Positions 49,619 to 60,108 of a stretch of DNA of 64,000 nucleotides are shown piece by piece. This stretch comes from Glycine soja (Eukaryota > Streptophyta > Magnoliopsida > Fabales > Fabaceae). Numbering within the stretch: position 1 is the stretch's first letter; each line of letters opens with the position of its first letter. The stretch lies in the NCBI RefSeq assembly GCF_004193775.1, contig NC_041008.1, positions 15,643,731 to 15,707,730 on the forward strand. Direction: 5' to 3'. The notes under the pieces are model-generated. The model saw only the letters and a program-made list of their open reading frames with translations. It was not told the DNA's origin and searched no databases. A program made the translations under genes and the position numbers.

Positions 49619-52600
49619 CCTTTGATGAAATTTCAACTTCCAAAACAAGATGATGGTTTTGATTATTATAGGAATAGTAGTCAGGATGAGAGCAGAGACA
49701 ACCAAGGTAGACATTGTTTCTATATTTGAGGGTTTTTGTTTATATGAGAGACTTAGCTACTAGGATTCTCATGATTGTATGTAGATATTACTGTTTGGCT
49801 AATGAGTTGTTGTTGGTTTAAGAGCTTGGACTTAGTTTGTGTTCTGTATCTTTGTGATGCTTCCATGAGTAGGTGGGGGGATTACAAATCACAGTAATGG
49901 GAATGTGCATGAAAAGGAAGTGAATTTGTTCAAGAAGAGAAGGTGGTCTCTAAATAGTGACAACAAGGAAAAGAGCAGTTTTTACGGGGCACACATGATG
50001 GAGGAGCAATATCGATCGATGCTGGGAGAGCATATTCAGAAATACAAGAGGAGGTTTATGGGTGCCTTAAGTAGTCCTGTCCAAAATCAGGTTATTGCTC
50101 CACTTGTGAAAAGCAACATAGTGGAGGAGGATTACATGTGGCAGAGAGTACATCAGAATGGATGAATGATTCCAGTTCTCAAAAACGTGGAAACTACCAT
50201 GATGCAGATTTCTCGTCGCAATATGGCACTGATAGGTTTGCCTTTTCTACTCTATTTCCTTTTATGGTGTTTGAGTTTTTTAATCATGAATCATGGTTTA
50301 AGGTGGCTTCTAATTCAACTCATAAATTCAGTTTGAAAATGCCTGATGTTGATTTGAATTCCTCCATTTCGGAGGGGGTAGGGGGAATTATAAGGCGATC
50401 TATTTTGTCTAAGGGAGGAGTATTACAGGTTTATTATGTGAAGGTTTTGGAGAAAGGTGACACCTATGAGGTATCTATCATATAAAATGAATTGATGTTT
50501 TCCCTTTTACATTCTCCCTTATTTTTTATCATTAGCTTTGTGTCTTTGGATTGCTTCAGATCATTGAAAAAAGCCTACCTAAGAAGCAAAAGGTGAAGAA
50601 AGACCCTGCTTTGATCGAGAAGGAGGAAATGGAAAGATGTGGAAAAATTTGGGCAAATATTATAAGAAGAGAAATACCAAAGCATCATAGGAACTTCACT
50701 ATTTTTCATTGAAAACAACTCATTAATGCCAAAAGGGTCTCATAGACTTGTCAAAGAGAGGCATTGCCCTAAATACATTTTCTATTTGTTATATTTTGTA
50801 TTGATTTGTGGTGTATCAAGAATCGAGTTGTCTAGTCTAAAGATTTTGATGGTAGGTTTTGTATTCAACTTTTTGTCTACAGTAATTTATTACTTATATG
50901 GACCTATTTTTCTTTCATGTCAGAATAAGAGTTAGTAGATCCCTTAAATGGACAAGGACTGCTGGTATACGCACCCGAAAACTAGCTAGAGACATGTTAC
51001 TGTTCTGGAAATGAATAAACAAGGATATGATATTTCTTAATTCCTTCCTGAAATTATTGATTTGATGGTGCTGGATATTGAACTCTGGAAGATAGTGTAT
51101 TTCAAGAAGTCATCTTTTTTATGTAATTATGGTGACCTTTAGTGTTACATGATTGTTGCATACCTTCTAGTGTATGTCATTATGTCTGTGTGTATTTCGT
51201 TGATGCTTGTTTATCTTATGGATAACAGTTTTTGAAATCTCTTTTCATTGAGATTATTGAAATGATGTCACAGTTTTTTAAAAGTAGTGGTAATGATTGA
51301 TCCAGGTGGTATTGTTCACCATTTTCAAACCATGGTATTTAATTTCGGGTCTAAGCTGCTCAATTTAGGTGTTTTTTGTCTTTTTGAGATAGAGAAAAAA
51401 TTGATATTCTTTTAATAGATATCACACCTACATCTTGACTCTAAACATAAAATGGGTGGTCAATTTGGTAGACATGCAGATACAACAATGTGTACTTGGA
51501 TTTATCTTTCAAACTAGAATATTGTCATGCTAGTGTACATTTTCATTTGTATGTTAGACTTGAATATGCTGTAATTTTTTTAATTTCATTCCTTACACAA
51601 ATAGAAGTTGTTGAAGCTTTGAGGCATGAACATGAGCTTCGAGAAGCAAAAAGGCAATAACAAAGGCTTAATTTTCTTATACAATTGATTAAGTTGTACA
51701 ACCACTTTATGTAGAACAAGTCAAACTTACTATCTTCAGAAACTTTACCCAAGGAAGATGAAGGTGCAGATGATCAAGATGCATTGGTTGACTCTTTAGA
51801 TGCGATGCCTGACGAGGAGGAAGATCCTGAATAGGCTGAATTGAAGAATGAAGCTTTGAAGGTTGCACAAGAAGCAGTTTCTAAGCAGAGAATGTTGACA
51901 AGTGCTTTTGACACTGAATGCTTGAGTCTGCGCCAAGCTGGTGAAATTGATCCACTTCCACCAAATGTTGTTGGAGCAAGTAATATTGATTTGCAAACCC
52001 CGTGAGTTTCTTTTATCTCTTTATTTGTTGTTGTGTAAATTTATTTCTATACTTCATGGACATATGTAATTGTACATATGCAAAAAAATAAAAATTAATG
52101 TTCATCTGGATAATATTGGGAAATGAGTTAAGCAATATTGTATTCATTTGAATTAAGCCTTTTGTGTCGATGTGTTGCAGCTCCACCATGCTAGTGGCAT
52201 CCACTGTTCAGACACCTGAATTATTTAAAGGGGTTCTTAAAGAATATAAGCCAAAAGGTCTTCAGTGGCTCGTTAATTGTTATGAGTAGATTGTTAAGCA
52301 ATCCTTAATAAAGTCTCAATGATTTATTTCATTTGGTTGTTAATTTGAAGGCTTTTGGTATCTTTCAAGGTTTAAATGTTATTCTAGCAGATAAGATGGG
52401 ACTTGGAAAGACCATTCAGGCCATGGCTTTTTTGGCCCATTTAGCTGAGGTAGCTATTCAACCACATGTTTTGGTACATTACTGTGACTTTTTTTTAACA
52501 TATTTGTCCCTTTTAGGAAAAAAAATATATGGGGACCTTTTTTGGTTGTTGCACCTACTTCTGTATTAAATAATTGGAATGAGGAACTTGAGCGCTTCTG

Positions 52601-55600
52601 CCCTGAACTGAAAAGACTTCCATATCAGGGTGGGCTTTTAGAGCGGACATTACTTAGGAAAAGTATTAACCTAAAGGATCTTTACCGTAGGTAATTTTAA
52701 TTTTTGTTGTATTTTTTTAGGGTAAATAGTCACTTTTGTTCTTGAATGTGTAAGTCACTGATTAATGCGTCCTTAAAAGATGAAAATACAAAATTTAGTC
52801 ACCGAAAGTATAACAAGTGTGACAAATATATCCAACCGTTAACTTCCGTCTGTCACCGTTAATAAAAATAGCATATGTGACATAGATGAACAAATTTTTT
52901 ACTAAAATGATTATAAACGTAACCATCTCTAATTGTCAGCATATATGCATATTTGTCATATAATATTTTTTTTAACTTTTTGTCCTCCCATTCCGTTGAC
53001 AAATGCGTCTTTCAAATATGAAAATACAAAATTTAGTTCCCAAAAGTATAAAAAATGCGACAAATATATCCGGACATTAATAGTAAATTGTGACTAATTA
53101 TTATAATTTGAAAAATTTTATAATGATTGCGACAAAATTTTGGGAGAGCTATATCACACTGATAAGTATCTGTTTCTGTTATATAATTTTTAAGCTATCA
53201 ATACAATTTTTTTTACTGTAAAACAATAAGAAAATAATTATTTTTGTTTAATCAAGCACTATTTATTTAATTGTTTTTTTCTATAAATTTTTCATAATAA
53301 AATATAAATGTCTATTAGTATATGCAATGACATCAAATTATAAATTATAATAAAAGTTTGTTGATTTTTAAATTAATTTTTTTAAATCATACACAATTAT
53401 TTTTTATTGATTGATTATTTAAAAAATCATAACATTAAAAAAATCATTCCGAAGGAGGTGAGTATTTTTTTTATAAATTAAAAGTGTCATTGCAATTGTA
53501 ATTTTTTCTAAAAGTTATTCATGGATCTAATTTAACCATAATGTTTTACAATAAACATTTTTTTTATTTGAACCTTTCATCAAGTTTGAAAGTATGAAAA
53601 AATTATTTACGAATTTATAAAATGAGTATTCTTTTTCTTTTAGACTCAATTTAATTTATGGATTTTTATCATTAATTTAAAGTTAATAAAGCAAATACAA
53701 AAGCAATTATTTATTATATTTTTTCTTATTTTTTTTTTACTTTCACCTCTTTAACCTTAATTCTATGATCTGAATTTCAGTTAACAACCAAATCAAAATT
53801 TTAAATGTACACTAACTTTTGTTTGTTATTTGACATGAGTTAAGTTAAAAAAAATATTAAATTACTAATTTGATCCTTTTGTCACAATCATTATAAATTT
53901 TTCCAAATTATAATAATTAGTCACAATCTATTATTAATGTATGGATATATTTGTCACACTTTTTACACTTTCGGAGACTAAATTTTTTATTTTCATCTTT
54001 CAGGGATGCATGTGGTAATAAAGTGAAAAAACGAAAAGTCAAAAAAATATTATAGGACAAATATGTCCACATGCTGACAATTAGAGATGACTACGTTGAC
54101 CATCATTTCATTAACAAATTCGTCTCTCTGTGACACGTATGCTATTTTGTTAACGGTGATAGACAAAAGTTAACTGCCGAATATATTTATTGTACTTTTT
54201 ATACTTTCGGAGACTAAATTTTGTATTTTCATCTTTTAGGAACACATTTGTCAACAAATTATAAATTCAAGAACAAAAGTGATTATTTACCTTTTTTTTA
54301 ACTTTGAAAGAGGCAAGGGACAGTAATGACTTTCTACATAGGTTATTATTTGAGAAAAATGGACTTTTTTTTAATCAAATGACACTAACCCTGGATATTT
54401 CGATACATATAAATTTGGTTTGTGGAATGCAGTCTCCCTTGATACCTTTATGTTTATTGATGTGTTTTAGAAAAAATTGTCAAAATAAGGATTTCCTTCT
54501 AAAATTGATTTATGAAGTAAACGAAAGATGATAATTTACTGGTGCGACTTTTTATTTTCACTAAGAATATTGATTGAACCTATGAGTAATGATGGTCAGA
54601 TGGTGGATTTAGTAAGGCAAAGTTGAGAATAGGGTGGAAAAAATGTTGGAGTATTTTACTTCATTTTTGTTGTTACTTGCCGAGTAAGGGGTAAGGTAGA
54701 TTTCTAAGAAAGGAAATAAATTGCCTTGAGCTGGTGTAATTCAAAAAGGAAGAAAAATTATGCTCAAATAAGGTTATTTTTCTCAATATAAGAACCTTAT
54801 GTATTCTGGAATTTGCTGCTCATTTTTTTTTAATTAACTGTGCTGGGAATGTCAGCGATATTTTTAGTCTAGAATGTGCACATATGACATAGGATACAAA
54901 TACAATACGACACAACCATAACAATATATGACATTTTAAAAAGTATAGGACTCGACTTGACTGTAATACAAGATATAAAATTAGTATAATATTAACATAT
55001 AGCACAAATCTAGAATCAAAAGAGCAAATCAATGAATGTTTTAAAAGTAAGCACAAGTCCTTGTAGATATAATTTTAAAATTTCTTAAGTTTATTTAATT
55101 ATTATTGTGATATTCCTATCTGATAAAATTTTAAAAGCAAAGCAAAAAAAATATTATAAAATGCAGCTAGGAGTATTTCAAAGTAGTTATGGGACAAAAA
55201 TGAAATCCAAAGTAAAGGACAAAAAGTATAGTTTTGCCAATTTTTAATTGTATTTAAATTTGAAAACTAAACAAAAATTGGTGTAAAAACTTTTGAAGTT
55301 CCTTAAAATTAGGAGCATTTTGTAATTGGTGCAATTTTGTTTTTGAAATGAAATGATGGTTTTCTCACTTTTAAGTTATTGTGAAACAAAACATTTGGTT
55401 TTTTAAGAAAGTAAAAAAAGGATGTCAATGGTGGAATCCCCTTTCTTGGTGTTGAAGGATTTGGTCAATATGAATACACTACTCATATGCTGATTTTGGC
55501 CCTCACGTCCCAAAATAAGCTCCATTGTAATTTATCATTTTAGTCTTTAATTTTCATTCCTCTTATTTCTATTGTAACTATACCTTGTGTATTTACCAGG

Positions 55601-55725
55601 GAAGCTAAATTTCACATTCTCATCACAAGCTACCAGCTATTAGTATATGATAAGAAGTATTTTCGTCGCGTGAAATGGCAATATATGGTTTTAGATAAAG
55701 CCTAGGCTATCAAATGTGCAACCAG
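49619..55725 (+). pseudogene. INO80 chromatin-remodelling ATPase, 5' half, intron-containing fragment
   Basis: Eleven consecutive exons of plant INO80 are recognisable: 49619-49706 (DDGFDYYRNSSQDESR), 49873-50235 (YRSMLGEHIQKYKRR; frameshift near 50130), about 50300-50470 (GGVLQVYYVKVLEKGDTYE), 50560-50763 (KDPALIEKEEMERCGKIW), 50933-51016, 51604-51694, 51717-52003 (DDQDALVDS, SAFDTECL), 52180-52289 (ELFKGVLKEYKPKGLQWLV), 52370-52449 (LADKMGLGKTIQAMAFLAHL), about 52518-52690 and 55600-55725 (FRRVKWQYMVLDKA then stop). They cover the N-terminus, the DBINO region and the start of the SNF2 ATPase. The P-loop GLGKT survives, but the DEAQ box reads DKA-stop. At least six in-frame stops and two frameshifts exclude a functional protein. 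Downstream helicase exons are absent. Introns are retained, so it is a DNA-level copy inside CACTA element B. Confidence 0.92.
52730..54292. mobile_element. 1.56-kb element with about 420-bp terminal inverted repeats (MULE-like)
   Basis: Left end GGGTAAATAGTCACTTTTGT, right end complement GGTAAATAATCACTTTTGT. The two arms (about 52730-53150 and 53870-54292) stay similar over roughly 420 bp, including TTTCGG(A/T)GACTAAATTTTGT-type blocks and TGTGACTAATTATTATAATT. TTTTTTTA flanks both sides and may be the target duplication, although it is low-complexity. There is no coding capacity. It sits in the intron between the last two INO80 pseudogene exons. Confidence 0.75.
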
Positions 55726-55759
55726 GTTTGCTTAAATCTTGTTTCTGCGGTGCATAAGT

Positions 55760-56524
55760 GTTACACATCATAATCAGAGGGTACCGTTAGCAAGGGGGAC
55801 ACAGGAGGTAGATAGCAGCATGTGGGTGTCATTAGGAAGGCCCAAAAGGAGAGTAACCCTTCCCTCTCACCTAGAGGACTACGTCCGTTAACGGTTAGCC
55901 ATGCAGATCGCGTAGACTCAAGTTGTAGTAGTTAGGGTACATAATAAGCTGCGATTATTAGAAGGTTCTCTCGGGATCGAACAAGCTTAGCAACCGTTGG
56001 TGGGTACTCTCAAAATCAATCCCAAGGGATTGAGCTGGATGTACAAAGGGATGAAGGGTGTGCGACAATGAAGGTGTGTGGAGATGGGTATGGCAGCCAT
56101 GGAAGGCGGCCATGGGCTCTCAACGAGAGCACCAATGCTATGCTTGGTATTCGAGGCCCAAGAATCCTCCCACAGAAAGAAGAAAAGAAATATCGGAATG
56201 TGTTATTCATGCTTATTAACAGAAGATACAAACATTTATATGGATGCCTCCGCGATTCTAACAACCTAACAACCTCTAACGGCCTAATGGCCACGCTTAC
56301 TGCAACTAGGTTCGAGAACCTTCTAACAATCACAACTTATTATGTACCCTAACTACTACAACTTGCGTCTACGCGATCTGCATGGCTAATCGTTAACGGA
56401 CGTAGTCCTTTAGGTGAGAGGGAAGGGTTACTCTCCTTTTAGGCCTTCCTAGTGACACCCCCGTGCTGCCATCTACCTCCTGTGTCCCCCCTGCTAACGG
56501 TACCCCCTGATTATGATGCGTAAC
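55760..56524. mobile_element. 765-bp foldback element with about 215-bp inverted arms
   Basis: The left arm (55760-about 55980) starts GTTACACATCATAATCAG and continues GGTACCGTTAGC; the right arm (about 56305-56524) is its near-identical inverse, ending GATTATGATGCGTAAC. Flanks CATAAGTG and AATAAGTG fit an 8-bp target duplication with one change. It lies just after the last INO80 exon fragment. The central 320 bp contain only short ORFs without recognisable domains. It is possibly a MULE- or hAT-type MITE; the superfamily is uncertain. Confidence 0.82.
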
Positions 56525-57069
56525 AATAAGTGAGTGACATCTATTATTAATTGATAATTGTTCCAGCCCTTGTTTTTTTTTAAAAAAAATCAGATTAATT
56601 ATTTTATATTGTGCGTTTCTTTAGGATTGTGTTTTCTACAATTTTGTATGTATTTTGTTAATTGTGTGGTCAATCAAGAATTTATATTACTATTAACACA
56701 TTTTTATGATTTCCCTTTTTAAATTTTTTTATTTGGTAGTATAAGATTGGTTCATTTTGAAATAAGGATTGTTGTGATTCAATTGTGTGAAGTTATTTTT
56801 TCTTCCCACCAAGGGTGTGCCTGTAATACATATTATTCATCAACTATGATAGGAATGCAACCATCCAGAGTTGTTCGAAAGGAGTGAGGGAAGCACATAC
56901 CTTTACTTTGGTTTAAGTGGCATATTATATTCAATTTCATAGTGTCAAAACATGAATATTACGTACGCTGATGGACATGAGTCACCCCACGTAGTTATTT
57001 AGCACAATAGTAATTAGAGGGGAACATCTATTTTTTTCTATTTAAAGTTGATATTATTATTATTAGTTC

Positions 57070-57070
<1 letters not shown>

Positions 57071-57112
<42 letters not shown>
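57071..57112. repeat. (ATT)n microsatellite
   Basis: About 14 uninterrupted ATT units, inside CACTA element B. Confidence 0.95.
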
Positions 57113-57219
57113 TAAGGATATATGAAATTGAAATAACATGTGACTAGGAATAGAAATTTGAGATTAATGGTAAGAAATATATATGAATTTCATTTATTTT
57201 TTATATAAAATATATTTTA

Positions 57220-57449
57220 AGATGGTTCTTTGAAAAATCGTTTTAAAATGTTTACCTTCTAAGATGATTGTTTGGGAAAACTGTTTTAGAAGTCTCAGAA
57301 TATTTTAATTATTTAAAAAAACATTCTAAGCCGATTTTTTAAGAACCGTCGTGAAAAGTCAACTTTTTACGACGTTATCTTTGAAGACGGTTTAAAATTT
57401 CTTTGAATGCGCAAAATAACCATCGTCGAAAGTATGTTTCCCCGTAAGG
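57220..57449. repeat. Right subterminal repeats of CACTA element B
   Basis: Copies of TTAAGATGGTT, TCTAAGATGATT, GAACCGTCGTGAAAAG and GAAGACGGTTT in both orientations; very similar in order to 47520-47783 of element A. Confidence 0.65.
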
Positions 57450-57886
57450 TCAAAACCTTTTTTTTTACTATATAAAACACTTTAGATATGAAAGCAAAAC
57501 AATTACATTTTGTAAGAATAAAATGAAAAATATATATTTGCTAGAACAAAAATGAAAAAAACACTAAATTATAAAGACAAAAAATATATTTTAACATATA
57601 ATAATAATAATATATTATAAAAGTAAAATACAAGTACCTAGTCAAGTGGTACCAATATAATAGCAAGATAAATGATTCCTAGCATAGTAGCATATGTTCA
57701 TAAGCACATTGATTTGTTTTAGTTTTTTCGCTTTACAAACAAATTTTTCCTTCGTGAAGGATGATGTTATCTCTTTGAAATTTGTTGTTGCTTAGTCTTG
57801 TGCTTCTGCAGGGCACAACAAAAACTAGCCATTAAATGTTGTCATCGTCTTCAAAAGTCTAAACCAATGGAACTCTTCAAAAACTA

Positions 57887-58145
57887 GCCAATAAGGAACC
57901 ACACTAAGCCCACTTACCTAAATGACTATGCATAAGGGGGGACAACATTTGTGCTCCCCATTTTGTTAGGGGACAACCATAGTGCTCCCTCAATTCTGTT
58001 GTAACATAATTGCTATAGTTTGTTAAGTACTAATAACAATGTAAGCCTATAAATATCAAGCAATGAATGAGAAGAAGACATAGAAGAATTATCAACTATC
58101 TGTTAATGTAGTTAGCATAATGTAGCTTAGCCTTTGTCCCTAACA
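57887..58145 (+). repeat. Left LTR-like repeat
   Basis: Direct repeat of 59117-59375. Confidence 0.8.
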
Positions 58146-59116
58146 ATTTGGTCTAACCTGTCCCTTCCCTACCACCCTCCAATGGTGGAAGTCGACCTTT
58201 CCTCATCCAGCTTTGATTGCCTTGAGGCTGCCATCGTCGAACTCAATGCAACTCAACTTGGTTTCGTAGTGACCCAAGCCTCCATGATCTTCAATCTCGA
58301 TGCCATTCTCTTGAAACTGGATACCATGGTACCCAGCCAACGCTCCCCATTTTCTTCTTCGGTGCAGTCACCATCGACAGATGCCCCCATGTCGATTCCT
58401 TTCCTATGCTGACTTTGATTCCATGTCGCGCACCCAAGTCAACATCACTCCCCATGGTAGCTTCCCATGGAAGCTCCATAATGAAGTCACACATGCTCGA
58501 GCATGCCAGCTCCATCTCCCTCAATCACCAACAACCCCGTCTCTCCTCTCTTAGTTTCTCTCCTTCTTGCTTCTGTCACAGCTAGAGGAACATTCGTAGC
58601 ACGGTCTCTCGCTTTGGCTTTGTCGGACTCCTTCTTGCACCCGCCGTTCTCACCATGGTTTGTGTCGTCGACCCTCAACCTCTTGCTCTGTCCATCATCA
58701 ACGACGATGCCCACCGCCACACTTGCCACCACATCCACCACCACCACCGAAGCCATCGCCTCCACCTCCACCATGGCTGGCACGGGTTGAGCTTCGTCGA
58801 CACGAGTGTTACGGCTGTCACGGTCGTGGTCATCAACATTGAAGCTAAACCATTTTAACAAAAGGATAGCCATTCAACGAAGAAGAACGTAAAACATAAC
58901 AGTAGATTCCAATTGCAGCAGTCTTCATCAACTAGACCCAAACAGGCCCACAAACAAAGCAACTTTACTCACGTACCTCTTTTTTTTCTTTCTTTCTTTC
59001 TAAATCCACCCCCTATTCAGTTTATTTTTATTGTCTAACCTTGAGGACAAGGTTGGTTTTCCAGCGATGGGTATTGATAGCAATAGCAGGACCATAGGAG
59101 ACATAACAACTACCCG

Positions 59117-59375
59117 ACCAATAAGGAACTGCACCAAGCCCACTTACCTGAATGACTATGCATAAAAGGGGACAACATTTGTGCTCACCATTCTATTAGG
59201 GGACATCCATAGTGTTCCCTCAATTCTGTTGTAACATAATTGTTATAGTTTATTAAGTACCAATAGCAATGTAAGCCTATAAATATCAAGCAATGAATGA
59301 GAAGAAGACGCGAAAGTATTATCAAATATCAGTTAGTGTAGTTAACATAGTGTAGCTTAGCCTTTATCCCTAACA
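59117..59375 (+). repeat. Right LTR-like repeat
   Basis: Direct repeat of 57887-58145. Confidence 0.8.
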
Positions 59376-60072
59376 ATGTAACAACTCAATCTAATAAAAT
59401 ATGATTTTTATTTGTAATTTGAATTTATTAGATTAGATTAAGCATAATTTCTTAGGTTAAAATACTCTTACCTAAATTAGTACCCCCTTATCTCCCTTAT
59501 AGGCAGTATCTAACATGGCAAAGCAATGCAAACAAAAATTCCAAGGACTCAAGGTCCACTATAGATAATTATACACCACCTTATATGTATTCGTATACTT
59601 TCTTATATTGAAAGTCAAGTCAACTTTTATATACACATTTAGGCTTAAATGTGCCATACGAATTGAACTCACTCCTAGTTCTTAACTCATACAATTCAAA
59701 AGAATATCATTCTTTGTGAAATATGAAAGTTGACTGTTGATGACCGCTCACATGATAATTAATACTTTATGTCAAGTATTTATCAATTTCTATGGTATTA
59801 GACGGAAAAGTTGCTCACCAAATTGTCACATTATTTTGAATCTTCAATTTCATTTATTTTCTTTTGCTGAATTGTCGTTTTTCCAATTATTCATTTGACC
59901 TGGATATATAATATGTATATACAATGAAACTTCGTAATTTTTAAAATATGTACATAGTTCTCCAAATTTATTTTATCTCTAAAAAATTTCTAATGCTATA
60001 TATTTTCATTTGAAACATTTTATTCATACAATAAAATTATATAACAATTTATACAACTCTTATTTGTAACAA

Positions 60073-60108
<36 letters not shown>

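Larger units (their letters stand above)
47926..57449 (+). mobile_element. CACTA element B carrying an INO80 fragment
   Basis: The left end CACTACTAGAAAAAAATG at 47926 is a classic CACTA terminus, preceded by TCA and followed by GACGACAATG and (T/A)CGACGGTTTTGCAAAA subterminal repeats to about 48100. On the right, 57220-57440 contains the same subterminal motifs as the right end of element A (AAAACCGTCGTGAAAAG-like and CATCGTCGAAAG blocks). The right terminus itself is degenerate: the complement reads CCTTACGGGGAAAC where CACTA would be expected, but it is followed by TCA, matching the left triplet. The element is about 9.5 kb and no transposase was found. It contains a high-copy LTR fragment, INO80 exons with introns, a 1.56-kb inverted-repeat element and a 765-bp foldback. 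Confidence 0.65.
57887..59375 (+). mobile_element. Small non-autonomous LTR element with gag remnant
   Basis: Two direct repeats of equal length, 57887-58145 and 59117-59375 (259 bp each, about 90 percent alike by eye), both ending CCCTAACA. The true start of the LTRs lies a little further left and is not resolved. Between them, a short ORF (58134-58412) has a gag-like N-terminus with DCLEAAIVELNATQ and LDAILLKLDTMV. Just before the right repeat the frame fragment LEDKVGFPAMGID resembles the C-terminal end of Ty3/gypsy polyproteins. Protease, reverse transcriptase and integrase are missing, so the element is a large internal deletion derivative. TATAAATATCAAGCAATG in each repeat may mark the LTR promoter. 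Confidence 0.7.

Noticed and set aside
56016..56352. Overlapping ORFs of 63-105 codons on both strands
   Set aside because: They span the centre and arm of the foldback element; no domain recognised.
58487..58873. 128-codon minus-strand ORF and overlapping plus-strand ORFs
   Set aside because: Low-complexity Ala/Val- or His/Pro-rich frames inside the small LTR element.
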